Part shown: positions 39,843-50,098 of the stretch, piece after piece
Layout of the letters: each line of letters begins with the position of its first letter
Numbering within the stretch: position 1 is the first letter of the stretch
Source: Phycisphaeraceae bacterium
Lineage (GTDB): Bacteria > Planctomycetota > Phycisphaerae > Phycisphaerales > UBA1924
Direction: 5' to 3'
Length of the DNA stretch: 64,000 bases
NCBI GenBank assembly: GCA_020639215.1
Contig: JACKHA010000005.1
Span: 86,048-150,047 of the forward strand
The notes under the pieces: generated by a model
The model's input: only the letters and a program-made list of their open reading frames with translations
What the model was told of the DNA's origin: nothing
Databases searched by the model: none
Position numbers and translations under genes: made by a program

Positions 39843-39883
39843 CCGGCGGGCGGGCCTCGTGCCTTGCCCGCCGGCGCTTTTTT
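39843..39883 (+). terminator. Rho-independent terminator
   Basis: A 9-bp perfect stem CCGGCGGGC/GCCCGCCGG (39843-39851 and 39866-39874) is followed by CGC and six T. Confidence 0.9.
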
Positions 39884-40042
39884 GCGGGAGCAACGCTGCC
39901 CGCCCGAGAGCGGCGGAGCGAAGGATCGGCCCCCGCCCGAGAACATCGATGGTCTGGGGAAGTTGCGCCCGGCGCGGCCACGCCCGGGTACGCGATCGCG
40001 AACGCTTCGGCCAACCGGGTCCGCGCGAACCTGACCCTGTGA

Positions 40043-40048
40043 TACCCT
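40043..40048 (+). promoter_or_regulatory. Putative -10 element (TACCCT) of kinase gene
   Basis: TACCCT ends 8 nt before the ATG at 40057; no Shine-Dalgarno is seen. Confidence 0.35.
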
Positions 40049-40056
40049 GACGGATC

Positions 40057-41835
40057 ATGGGGGACCCCCCGCGCCAGGACCGGGACTTGGGACAGGCCGA
40101 TCGGACGTCCGATTCGGTCAGCCGTGGCTTTGGCCCGCCGCCGGAGCGGACGGTGCTGGTGCCGAAGGCCAAGCGTGTCGGCATCGGCTCGGTGCTGCGG
40201 GAGCGGTACCGCCTTGACTCGTGGATCGGCGGGGGCGGGCAGGGCGACGTGTACCGTGCGTCGGACCTGGAGATGGAAACGACGGTCGCGATCAAGGTCC
40301 TGCCGGACGAGATCTCGCGGGAAACGGCGGCGGTGACCCGGCTGAAGAGGGAGGCCCTGGCCGCCCAGACGCTGACCCACCCGAACGTCGTCCGCCTCTA
40401 CACGTTCGATCAGGACACCAGCGACGGGCGTGTCGCGTTCCTGGTGATGCAACTGATCGACGGGCGGTCGCTGGCGGAGGTGATCGCCGAGCACCCGCTC
40501 GGGCTGGACGCGTCCGAGGTGATCGCGATCGCGGCCCCGATCGCCGCGGCGATCGACCAGGCCCACGCGCTGCGTCCGCCGCTGCTGCACCGCGACGTCA
40601 AGCCCGCGAACATCCTGCTCGACGAGGACAGCCGCCCGTACCTGACGGACTTCGGCATCGCGTTCGAGGTGCAGTCGTCGCTGTCGCAGGTGGCCCCGAG
40701 GACGGACGGCCCGACGCCCCAGGCCGGCACGCCCAAGTACATGAGCCCGCAGCACATCGAGGGCGAGCGCCCGTCGCCCAGCGACGACATCTACTCGTTC
40801 GGCGTGACGGTGTACGAGATGCTCGCGGGCACGCCGCCGTTCGCGCACGGCGACATCTTCCAGCAGATCAAGAGCCGGATGCCCGACGAGATCGGCTCGA
40901 TCAGCGCGCCGGCGAACCGGGTGCTGCAGTCGGTGATGGCCAAACGACCGCAGGGGCGCCCGCCGAGCGCGAGCGAGTTCATCGCGTCGCTGGCGGCGGC
41001 GCTGGGCGTTGCGCCGCCCGCGGGATCGATCAGCCAGGGGTTCGGGGCCAGGACGATGATCCCCGGCACGTCGGCGCGGACGATGGTCCCCGGCTCGATG
41101 TCGACGCAGATCCCGGCGGCGTCGCGGACACTGGTGCCCAAGCCGGCGCCGGTGCGCGAGGCGCCCGAGGGACCGCGTGATCCCGGAACGGGCACGGGCA
41201 CACGTCGCCATTCGAGCAGCACGGAGCAACGGGCCGAGCAGGGCGACACCGGGGCCCAGCTGGTGCTGGCCGAGCGGGCCCGGCGCGGGCGGGACGGGCG
41301 GCCTGACTACGCGACGGCGGTGTACTGGTACCAGCAGGCGGCCAACTCGGGCGACCCGATCGCGCTGACGCGTCTGGCCGAGTGCCTGGACCAGGGGCAC
41401 GGCGTGTCGATCGACAAGCAATACGCCACCGCGCTGCTCAAGCAGGCCGCCGAGGGCGGGTACGCCCCGGCCCAGTTCCGATTCGGGATGCGCCTGCTCG
41501 ACGGCGTCGGGATCGACCCCGACCCGCCGGCGGGGGTGAACTGGCTGCAGGCCGCGGCCCGGAACGAGAGCACCGAGGCGATGCACGCGCTGTCGCGTTG
41601 CTACGCCGAGGGCACGGGCGTGGCGATCGACCCGCAGGCGTCGGCGATGTGGGCGGCCCGGTCGCGCGGGCACGCGGACTCCGACGCGACCACGACGTTC
41701 GGGGCGGGGGCTGGGGCGGCGGCGTCGAACCAAACGGCGATCCCGGCGGCGCGGGAGGAGGAGGCCCCGAACGCGTTCGCCGATCCGCCGCAGAAGGCGT
41801 CATGGATGAAGCGGATGCTGGGAAAGAAGCGATAA
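40057..41835 (+). CDS. Cytosolic Ser/Thr protein kinase with C-terminal Sel1 repeats
   Basis: A 592-residue Hanks-type kinase. The kinase domain (about 50-330) has a GGGGQGDVY glycine loop, VAIKVL (Lys about 80), LLHRDVKPANILL (catalytic Asp about 180), LTDFG (198-200) and GTPKYMSPQ. A Pro/Thr-rich linker with repeated RTM(I/V)PG phrases follows. Then about three Sel1-like repeats (about 410-545: YATAVYWYQQAANSGDPIAL and kin) probably mediate protein contact. There is no membrane helix, unlike most bacterial kinases of this class. The start lies 8 nt after TACCCT. Next is argS, which has its own likely promoter. Confidence 0.9.
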   Translation: MGDPPRQDRDLGQADRTSDSVSRGFGPPPERTVLVPKAKRVGIGSVLRERYRLDSWIGGGGQGDVYRASDLEMETTVAIKVLPDEISRETAAVTRLKREALAAQTLTHPNVVRLYTFDQDTSDGRVAFLVMQLIDGRSLAEVIAEHPLGLDASEVIAIAAPIAAAIDQAHALRPPLLHRDVKPANILLDEDSRPYLTDFGIAFEVQSSLSQVAPRTDGPTPQAGTPKYMSPQHIEGERPSPSDDIYSFGVTVYEMLAGTPPFAHGDIFQQIKSRMPDEIGSISAPANRVLQSVMAKRPQGRPPSASEFIASLAAALGVAPPAGSISQGFGARTMIPGTSARTMVPGSMSTQIPAASRTLVPKPAPVREAPEGPRDPGTGTGTRRHSSSTEQRAEQGDTGAQLVLAERARRGRDGRPDYATAVYWYQQAANSGDPIALTRLAECLDQGHGVSIDKQYATALLKQAAEGGYAPAQFRFGMRLLDGVGIDPDPPAGVNWLQAAARNESTEAMHALSRCYAEGTGVAIDPQASAMWAARSRGHADSDATTTFGAGAGAAASNQTAIPAAREEEAPNAFADPPQKASWMKRMLGKKR

Positions 41836-41885
41836 CCGGTGGGATCGCGGAAAGTCACGCGCGCATTCCCCGGATGATCGGGTCG

Positions 41886-41891
41886 TACCAT
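41886..41891 (+). promoter_or_regulatory. Putative -10 element (TACCAT) of argS
   Basis: TACCAT ends 8 nt before the argS ATG, with no Shine-Dalgarno between. Confidence 0.4.
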
Positions 41892-41899
41892 CGGGCCAC

Positions 41900-43831
41900 A
41901 TGACCACACCGGCCCCTGACCACGCCGCCACTGCCATTGACCCGCTTGTGATGCTGCGCGACCGTTTCGCCCGCGCGATCAGGGCGGCGGCGGCCTCGCT
42001 GAGCATCCCCCTTCCGGACGAGTCGCCCGACCCGCGGCTGGAGGCTTCGAAGCGGGCCGACCTGGGCGACTTCCAGTGCAACGCCGCGATGGCGCTAGCC
42101 AAGGGAGCGGGCAAGAATCCGCGTGACGTCGCCCAAGCGATCGTCGCGGCCGCCAACTCGCCCGAGATCGGGATCGAGGACCTGGCCGAGTCGATCAACG
42201 CCAAGAGCATCGCCGGCCCCGGGTTCATCAACATCCGCCTGCGGGCCGACCTGCTCGGCGCGCTGCTGGGCCGCCTTGATTCGCCCGCGCTGGGCATCGA
42301 GCCGCCGGCGTCGCCCGAGACGGTCGTGGTCGACCTCTGCGGCGTGAACCTGGCCAAGCAGATGCACGTCGGGCACATCCGCGCGACCGTCATCGGCGAT
42401 GCGGTGGCCCGCATGTTCGAGCGCCTCGGCCAGCGCGTCGTCCGCCAGAACCACGTCGGCGACTGGGGCCTCAACATCGCGATGGTGGTGATGAAGGTGC
42501 GGGAAGAGGCCGCGAGCGGGCGGTTGTCGCTCGGCACGCTCACGCTCGGTGATCTGGACCGCCTGTACAAGCAGGCCCAGCGCGAGGCCTCGCCCGACAA
42601 GTGGGGTCTGGCGACGGTGCGGGAGTTCGGGCTGGGCCCGAAGGCGGCGGCGGAACTGGAGGAGCAGGTCGGCGGGGCCGAGGACGCGATCGCGCGGGCC
42701 AAGGCGACGCTGGTGCGACTGCAGGCCCGCGACCCGGAGGTCGAGGCGATCTGGAAGCGGATCTACGACCTGACCATGGCGGACTGCCTGGCCAACTGCG
42801 GGCGGCTTCATGCAAGCGTGACCGCCGAGGCGTCGGCGGGCGAGTCGTCGTACGCGGATGAACTCGGGGCGGTTGTGGATGACCTGCTGGCCCGCGGCAT
42901 CGCGGAGCCGAGCGAAGGGGCGGTGGTCGTTCGCGTCGAGGGGATCGCCGAGCCGTGCCTGATCCGCAAGTCCGACGGGGGATTCCTGTACGCGACGACG
43001 GACATCGCGGCGATCCGCCGGCGGGTGCAGAGACTCGGGGCGGCGCGGGTCGTGTACTGCGTGGACATCCGCCAGAGTCTGCACTTCCGCCAGGTGTTTG
43101 GGGCGGCGATCAAGGCGGGGTACGCGCGGGTCGCCGAGCCGGAGAAGCAGCGGCCCGAGCGGGACGCGGTGCTGCAGCACGCGGCGTTCGGGATGATCCT
43201 GGGCGAGGACGGCACGCCGTTCAAGACGCGCAGCGGGGAGAACGTGCGCCTGGCGGACTTCATCGATGAGGCGGTGGAGCGCGGGCGGGCGATCGTGCGG
43301 GCCAAGAGCCCGGACCTGCCGGAGGAAGAGGCGGCCCGCATCGGCGAAGTGGCGGGCATCGCGGCGATCAAGTACGCGGATTTGTCGGGCGATCGGACGC
43401 GCGACTATGTGTTCTCGATGGACAAACTGATCACGTTCGAGGGCGACACGGGGCCGTACCTGCTGTACGCGCTCGTGCGCGTGAAGGGGATCTTCCGCCA
43501 GGCGGCGGAGGCCGGGTCGCTGCCAAGCGATGAGGCGCTGGCCGCGGCCCCGATCCGGATCACCGAGCCGTCGGAGAAGGCGCTGGCGCTGCACCTCTTG
43601 ACGTACCCGGCGGTGCTGGCGGGGGCGGCCGAGTCGTGCGAGCCGCACCGGGTGTGCGCGTTCGCGTACGAACTGGCGAGCCTGTACTCGTCGTTCTACG
43701 ACGCGTGCCCGGTGCTGAAGGCGGGCGACGAGGCGACGCGTCTGTCGCGCCTGCGCCTGTGCGCGTTGACGGGGCGCGTGCTGGGCGATGCGCTCCAGAG
43801 CGTGGGGATCCCGACGCTGGAGCGGATGTAA
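41900..43831 (+). CDS. argS: Arginyl-tRNA synthetase
   Basis: Charges tRNA-Arg with arginine. The 643-residue product has the N-terminal additional domain, then DLCGVNLAKQMHVGHIRATVIGD (HIGH motif as HVGH, about 156-159), and GTPFKTRSGENVRLADFIDEA in the place of KMSK, as is usual for ArgRS. It ends with the all-helical DALR anticodon-binding domain (RVCAFAYELASLYSSFYDAC). The region CGVNLAKQ replaces the more common SSPNIAKP. The ATG at 41900 has no ribosome binding site but TACCAT ends 8 nt upstream. Confidence 0.97.
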   Translation: MTTPAPDHAATAIDPLVMLRDRFARAIRAAAASLSIPLPDESPDPRLEASKRADLGDFQCNAAMALAKGAGKNPRDVAQAIVAAANSPEIGIEDLAESINAKSIAGPGFINIRLRADLLGALLGRLDSPALGIEPPASPETVVVDLCGVNLAKQMHVGHIRATVIGDAVARMFERLGQRVVRQNHVGDWGLNIAMVVMKVREEAASGRLSLGTLTLGDLDRLYKQAQREASPDKWGLATVREFGLGPKAAAELEEQVGGAEDAIARAKATLVRLQARDPEVEAIWKRIYDLTMADCLANCGRLHASVTAEASAGESSYADELGAVVDDLLARGIAEPSEGAVVVRVEGIAEPCLIRKSDGGFLYATTDIAAIRRRVQRLGAARVVYCVDIRQSLHFRQVFGAAIKAGYARVAEPEKQRPERDAVLQHAAFGMILGEDGTPFKTRSGENVRLADFIDEAVERGRAIVRAKSPDLPEEEAARIGEVAGIAAIKYADLSGDRTRDYVFSMDKLITFEGDTGPYLLYALVRVKGIFRQAAEAGSLPSDEALAAAPIRITEPSEKALALHLLTYPAVLAGAAESCEPHRVCAFAYELASLYSSFYDACPVLKAGDEATRLSRLRLCALTGRVLGDALQSVGIPTLERM

Positions 43832-43877
43832 GGCTCGGCGGGTCCCGCGTCGTGCGAAGTTGTCCTAACCGACCGAC

Positions 43878-44903
43878 TCAGCAACCCATCGCGAACAGCG
43901 TCAGGTAGTAGAAGAAATCGTCGTTGGTGATGATCCCGTTTGGAACGCCGTAGCCCGGCTGACCCGGGACGGCCCCGGTCGTCAGGTCGGCCTCGGCGAC
44001 GTTGCCGGCGGCGAACTGGGCCAGATAGTAAAAGAAGTCGTCGTTGGTCAGCACGCAGTTCGGGATGGCGTAGCCCGGCGCGCCGGGGATCGCGCCCGTG
44101 GTCAGGTCGGCGGGGCAGCCGGTGCCCAGGAACACCATCGCGGCCCGCTGCTGGATCTCGCCCGGGCTCAGGAGGCGATCGAACAGCGCGAGCTCGTCGA
44201 GCACGCCGGTGAAGTATCGACCGCCGAGGAAGTCCCTGGCCTCGTTGATGCGCAGCGGCGTGCTCAGGATACTGATGTCGCCGGCCGCCACGATGCCGGG
44301 GGCGAGATTCGGATCGCGCTCGACGGGCGTGGCCCTGCCATTGATGTACACCGTCGAGCCGGTCTCGCTGTCGTTGCCGCCCTCGCGGACCCACACAACG
44401 TGGATGAATCGGTCCGTGCAGACCGGGGCCGACCGGACGCCGGCGTTATAGAACCCGCTGTAGATCCGGTTGTTGTTGTTGTTCTGGATGCCGAAGTAGA
44501 CCTCACGCCCGGTGCGCGGCGCGGGGCCGTCGCCCCAGTGCAGGAATGGCCCCCAGCGCAGGCCGGCCCCGGCGCCGCTCAGGCGCACCACGGCCTCGCA
44601 CGAGAACGTCGGGTTGCCGGTCAGGGCGACGCTCCCGAGCGACTCGAACCACGCGCCCTGACCCATCGACACCCCCGTGTCGCCGTTGCCGGTTGGTTCG
44701 CCCCGCCCGGGCGTGCCGCTGGGCACGGCGTCCATCGCCGCGCCGAGCGTGCCGTGGTTGATGGCGTTGCCCGAGGCCTCGTTCATCTGGTACCAGACGA
44801 TCGGCGCGGCGCCCTGCATCGCGGTGTGGTACTCGGGCGGAGCCCCCAGGCACGCGCCCGCGCCCGCCGCCACAACAACTCCCGCCGTCCACGCCTTGCC
44901 CAT
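43878..44903 (-). CDS. Secreted LamG-like protein with GC-type dockerin tail
   Basis: A 341-residue exported protein with a signal peptide (about 1-20, ending ACLGAP). The central domain (about 30-245) begins APIVWYQMNEASGNAINHG and has the beta-sandwich phrases of concanavalin/LamG domains (FHVVW-like strand FIHVVWVREGG, STVYINGRA, LDELALFDRLLSPGEIQ). These often bind carbohydrate. The last 80 residues are two dockerin-type units (ADLTTGAIPGAPGYAIPN, NDDFFYYLA), ending MGC. GGAGGAG before the ATG at 44903 is a strong ribosome binding site. It converges with argS. Confidence 0.85.
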   Translation of the reverse strand: MGKAWTAGVVVAAGAGACLGAPPEYHTAMQGAAPIVWYQMNEASGNAINHGTLGAAMDAVPSGTPGRGEPTGNGDTGVSMGQGAWFESLGSVALTGNPTFSCEAVVRLSGAGAGLRWGPFLHWGDGPAPRTGREVYFGIQNNNNNRIYSGFYNAGVRSAPVCTDRFIHVVWVREGGNDSETGSTVYINGRATPVERDPNLAPGIVAAGDISILSTPLRINEARDFLGGRYFTGVLDELALFDRLLSPGEIQQRAAMVFLGTGCPADLTTGAIPGAPGYAIPNCVLTNDDFFYYLAQFAAGNVAEADLTTGAVPGQPGYGVPNGIITNDDFFYYLTLFAMGC

Positions 44904-45049
44904 CGCCACTCCTCCTGTTCCCACGCCCGGCGCCAGCCCGATCCGACCCGCACCGGACACCCCAGTCTGCCGCGCGGCGCGGGGCGAGTCAATCACCTTT
45001 CTCGGACGCGAACCGGCCGCACCGTCAAGGCGGTCCTATAAGCCGGCCT

Positions 45050-46333
45050 CTATCTCGGGTCCACCACCCGCCCCAAGAACACGATCGCGCCGGTCGATGT
45101 GTCCGCAATCGCGAACAGGAAGGGCTTGTCGATCGTGATCCGCGGCGGGGGGACGTACTCGCCAGGGGCCGCCGAGCCGACCATCATGAGCGCCGTGGCC
45201 GCCGCCGCCTCTGTGCCCGCCTCGTCCACGCGGATGAACGCGCCGTGGAACACGCCGCCGATCGAGACGGGCTCGTGAGAGACCATCCGCCCGAACTCCG
45301 CGTCGGTGGTGAAGGCCCTCTCCATGCCCATCGCCCGCAGCGACGCGCCCACGTCGGCCATCTGCTCCTGCTCGAACTTGGGCATCGTGAGGATGACCTC
45401 ACCGCCGCCCAGCCCATCGACGATTCCGCCCCAGGCCGCGGCATCCATCGACGCTTCGAATGCTTCGAGCGAGCCGCGGGTGGGCATCACGACGAGCATC
45501 GCCAGGTCGGTGCCGACGTAGCCCATCTGGACCGCCTCGTACCCGCGGGCGACGCGGTGGCGGAACCAGGCGGTCTGGTGCATCATCGGCGTCTGGACCT
45601 GGGTCCCGTCGGCGAGAGTGAACGCCCCGTCGCGCGTGTCCTCCGCCTCGAACTGGCGGCTCCAGGTCGCGTTGAGGTACACGGCGTTCGAGAGGATCAA
45701 GCGGGTCAGGTCCGTCACGCTGCCCTGCGGCAGCAGGTCCCGGATGCGGTCGTGGGTCTGGTCCTCGATCCATGCGTTGACCTGCCGCCGGGCCCGGTCG
45801 GGGCCGGCGCCGAAGTCGATGGTCTGGAACGCCGCGCCGTAGGCCGCGCCGACGCGGGATTCGTACCCGTCCGCCAGCGCGTACCCGTCCTGCAGCCAGA
45901 TCCGCGAGGCGAACGAGACCTCGGGTCGGTTCTCGCGGACCCTGGGGTTCGTCGAGATCGCGTGGGCCACCATCGACGCCAGGGCCGCGTGGGCCTCCTC
46001 TTCGTCGCGCTCCATGCCCAGCCCCGCGGCGAGTTCCTCCAGCGTCCGCCCCTCGGCCCCCACCATCGCGAGCGCCATCGCGTGACGCACGCTCAGCGGC
46101 GAGAGTACCGCGTTCTGGCCCGTCGGGGCCGAGCGTCGCAGCAGTTCGAAGGCGAAGTCGTTGCCCGCCGGGGCCGAGGCTCGCAGTGCCGGATCGTCTT
46201 CGCCCATCGGTGCCTCCCTCGCGGGCGGGTTGGCGTCGGGCTCGGCCTCGGCCCGCGCCCCACAGCACGCCAGCCCCGCGCACAGCGCCAGCACGCCTAC
46301 CTCCATCGCCCACATTCTCGCAGAAGTGCCCAT
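45050..46333 (-). CDS. Serpin-family protease inhibitor, exported
   Basis: A 427-residue serpin. After an N-terminal hydrophobic signal (about 10-27), it carries the serpin core: NDFAFELLRRSAPTGQNAVLSPLSV, LILSNAVYLNATWSRQFE, TPMMHQTAWFRH, and the C-terminal PFLFAIADTSTGAIVFLGRV. The hinge of the reactive loop, DEAGTEAAAATALMM, has the small residues of inhibitory serpins, so it should trap a serine or cysteine protease by conformational change. The cleavage site lies within about MMVGSAAPGEY but the target is unknown. The signal ends near Cys, so lipoprotein anchoring is possible. GGAG precedes the ATG. Divergent from fkbM. Confidence 0.92.
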   Translation of the reverse strand: MGTSARMWAMEVGVLALCAGLACCGARAEAEPDANPPAREAPMGEDDPALRASAPAGNDFAFELLRRSAPTGQNAVLSPLSVRHAMALAMVGAEGRTLEELAAGLGMERDEEEAHAALASMVAHAISTNPRVRENRPEVSFASRIWLQDGYALADGYESRVGAAYGAAFQTIDFGAGPDRARRQVNAWIEDQTHDRIRDLLPQGSVTDLTRLILSNAVYLNATWSRQFEAEDTRDGAFTLADGTQVQTPMMHQTAWFRHRVARGYEAVQMGYVGTDLAMLVVMPTRGSLEAFEASMDAAAWGGIVDGLGGGEVILTMPKFEQEQMADVGASLRAMGMERAFTTDAEFGRMVSHEPVSIGGVFHGAFIRVDEAGTEAAAATALMMVGSAAPGEYVPPPRITIDKPFLFAIADTSTGAIVFLGRVVDPR

Positions 46334-46535
46334 CGTGTGCTCCAGTGCCTTCAGGGACAGAATCCCCCAGGTTTCGGCCGCGCCATTGGCGGCCCGTGAT
46401 CGAGAGAGGCGACAGTGGGACGCATCCCCCACCGCCGGGTGCAACGCCGCGCCGACCCGCGTGACACGGGCGTGACACGCCCCGAGCGGCGATCGGCCCC
46501 CATGACATGTCCGTCCCACCCCGCCCTTCCCTTCG

Positions 46536-46541
46536 TACGAT
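46536..46541 (+). promoter_or_regulatory. Putative -10 element (TACGAT) of fkbM-like gene
   Basis: TACGAT ends 7 nt before the ATG at 46549, with no Shine-Dalgarno. Confidence 0.42.
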
Positions 46542-46548
46542 CGCGGGA

Positions 46549-47675
46549 ATGCCAGCCGGCGACCCGCCCTCCAGCCAACCCCGCGGCCCGACCCGCGATC
46601 CGCTCGTGCGCCTGGCCGCCGCGTGGTGCCGCGCCGATCTGCCGGGTCGGTCGCTGGTGGCCCGGCGCCTGGCCCGTGTCGGCGACGACGCGTTCTGGTC
46701 GGGCGCTTCGCCAGTCGACATCCGCGACCGCTGGGGGCACCACACCCTCCGCCTCGACCCCCGCGAGTACTTCCAGCGCTGGGCCTGGCTGCTCGGGCGG
46801 TACCACGAGGTCCCGCTGCTCACGCTGCTCGAGCGGGCCCTCCGCCCGGGCGACACGTTCGTCGACATCGGCGCAAACTTCGGGCTGGTCTCGCTTCGCG
46901 CCTCGACCCTCGTCGGCCCGACCGGTCGCGTCCTGGCCTTCGAGCCCAATCCGGTTGTGTACGAGCGTCTGGCCTGGCACATCGACCGTAACGGGGCGAC
47001 GAACATCACGCCGAGCCGCGTCGCCCTGGCCCGCCGACCCGGCACCGCGACCCTGCGTCTGGCCTCGGAGAATCCGGGGGCCGGTTCGCTGGCGGACCTG
47101 CCCTGGGCCCGCGGTCGCGGCGAGCAGTTCGAGTGCGTGGTCGATCGGGGCGATGCCCGCCTGGCCCACCTGCCCGACGCCCCAATGCTCATCAAGATCG
47201 ACGTCGAGGGCTTCGAGCGCGAGGTGCTGGCGGGGCTGTCGCGGACCATCAGGCAACGAAGCCCGGCCATCATCAGCGAGATCAACCGCCCCTGCCTGAA
47301 GGCCGCGGGAGCCAGGCCACGCGACCTGTGGCGGATGCTCTCCCGCCACGGCTACCGGGCGTTCCTGTTCGAAGCGCCCCGACGCGCGCTCGGCGGGCGG
47401 CGACCGCGGCTCGTGCCGTTCGATCGCCCCGCCGGACCCTTGTACGACCTGTTGTTCCTACCGCCCGAGTCGGCGATCGCCGAGCGGCTCCGACGGTTCA
47501 TCGCGGGAGCCACTGGCGACGCGGCGCGCGGCGAGCCCGGAGCAACAACACAGGATTCATCGAAGGCAACCGGCACACCAGCGCCCGCACGCGGCAACAA
47601 TCACGACCCGTCGACGCCCCAGTCCATCGTCGAGCCCAAGCCCCCCGCGCTCCCCACGACAACGCACCCCGCCGC

Positions 47676-47679
<4 letters not shown>
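46549..47679 (+). CDS. FkbM family methyltransferase
   Basis: A 376-residue SAM-dependent methyltransferase. Its FkbM signatures are FVDIGANFGLVSLRAS (about 104-119), VLAFEPNPVVYERL and MLIKIDVEGFEREVLAGL. Family members O-methylate sugars or natural products. The start is taken at 46549 because TACGAT ends 7 nt before it; an in-frame ATG 42 nt upstream (46507) is also possible. The C-terminal 60 residues are low-complexity Pro/Thr/Ala. The stop overlaps the next gene by ATGA, implying coupled translation with the sigma54 activator. Confidence 0.85.
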
Positions 47680-49214
<1,535 letters not shown>

Positions 49215-49231
49215 CGCCGGGCTCGTTTGCG

Positions 49232-50077
49232 ATGACCACACCGACGCCCGACGCGACCGGCACCCGCCCCGACGAGATCCTCGTCGAGGACCTCCATAAG
49301 TCCTTCGACGCCCACCCGGTGCTGCGCGGCATCAACCTCCGAGTGGCGCGCGGCGAACTCGTGGCCATCGTCGGGGGCTCCGGCTCGGGCAAGACCGTGC
49401 TGCTCCAGCACCTCATCGCCCACCTGCAACCCGACTCGGGGCGCGTGCTCGTGGCCGACCACGAGACCGCCGGATCGCCGCTGCGCGACCTGGCGACCCT
49501 GAGCGAGTCGGAACTGGATCGCATCCGGCGTCACTGGGCCGTCGTGTTCCAGCGCAACGCGCTGCTTTCGGGCACCGTGCTCGAGAACCTCTCGCTTTGG
49601 CTGCGCGAGATCCACGCCCTGACCGACGAGCAGATCCGCCCCAGGGCCAGGCGCGTCCTCGAACAGGTCGGCCTCGAGCCGGAGCGGACGCTCGCGCTGG
49701 ACCGCTCGGCGCTTTCGGGCGGCATGGCCAAGCGCGTCGCCATCGCGCGGGCCCTGATCCTCGAGCCCGTGCTGATCTTCTACGACGAGCCCACGTCCGG
49801 CCTCGACCCCCACTTCGCCTCCACCGTCCACGAACTCATCGCGGAGACCCACGCCCGCGCCGCCGCGCTCCCGGACGGCTCCACCGCGCCGCTGACGAGC
49901 CTCATCATCACGCACGACACGGCCCTGCTCCGGCGTCTGCGCCCGCGCGTCGTGATGCTCCGCGACGGCGCGGTCGGGTTCGATGGCTCGTACGAGGCCT
50001 TCGAGTCCAGCCGCGACCCCCAGATCCTGCCGTACTTCGAGCAGATGCCGATGCTCAATCGACGCGTCGTGGCGTGA
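49232..50077 (+). CDS. MlaF-like ABC transporter ATP-binding protein
   Basis: A 281-residue ABC ATPase. Walker A is IVGGSGSGKTVLL (about 46-58), then the Q-loop FQRNALLSGTVLENL, the signature LSGGMAKRVAIARAL (about 161-175), Walker B LIFYDEPTSGLDP and IITHD. FQxxALLSGTVxEN and LSGGMxKRVA are typical of MlaF, the ATPase for phospholipid trafficking to and from the outer membrane. No permease or MlaD gene follows in this window, as the next gene is convergent. It follows the response regulator by 17 nt, so it is probably in the fkbM operon. Confidence 0.85.
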   Translation: MTTPTPDATGTRPDEILVEDLHKSFDAHPVLRGINLRVARGELVAIVGGSGSGKTVLLQHLIAHLQPDSGRVLVADHETAGSPLRDLATLSESELDRIRRHWAVVFQRNALLSGTVLENLSLWLREIHALTDEQIRPRARRVLEQVGLEPERTLALDRSALSGGMAKRVAIARALILEPVLIFYDEPTSGLDPHFASTVHELIAETHARAAALPDGSTAPLTSLIITHDTALLRRLRPRVVMLRDGAVGFDGSYEAFESSRDPQILPYFEQMPMLNRRVVA

Positions 50078-50098
50078 TCGGGCCGGCCGGCGGGCGCG

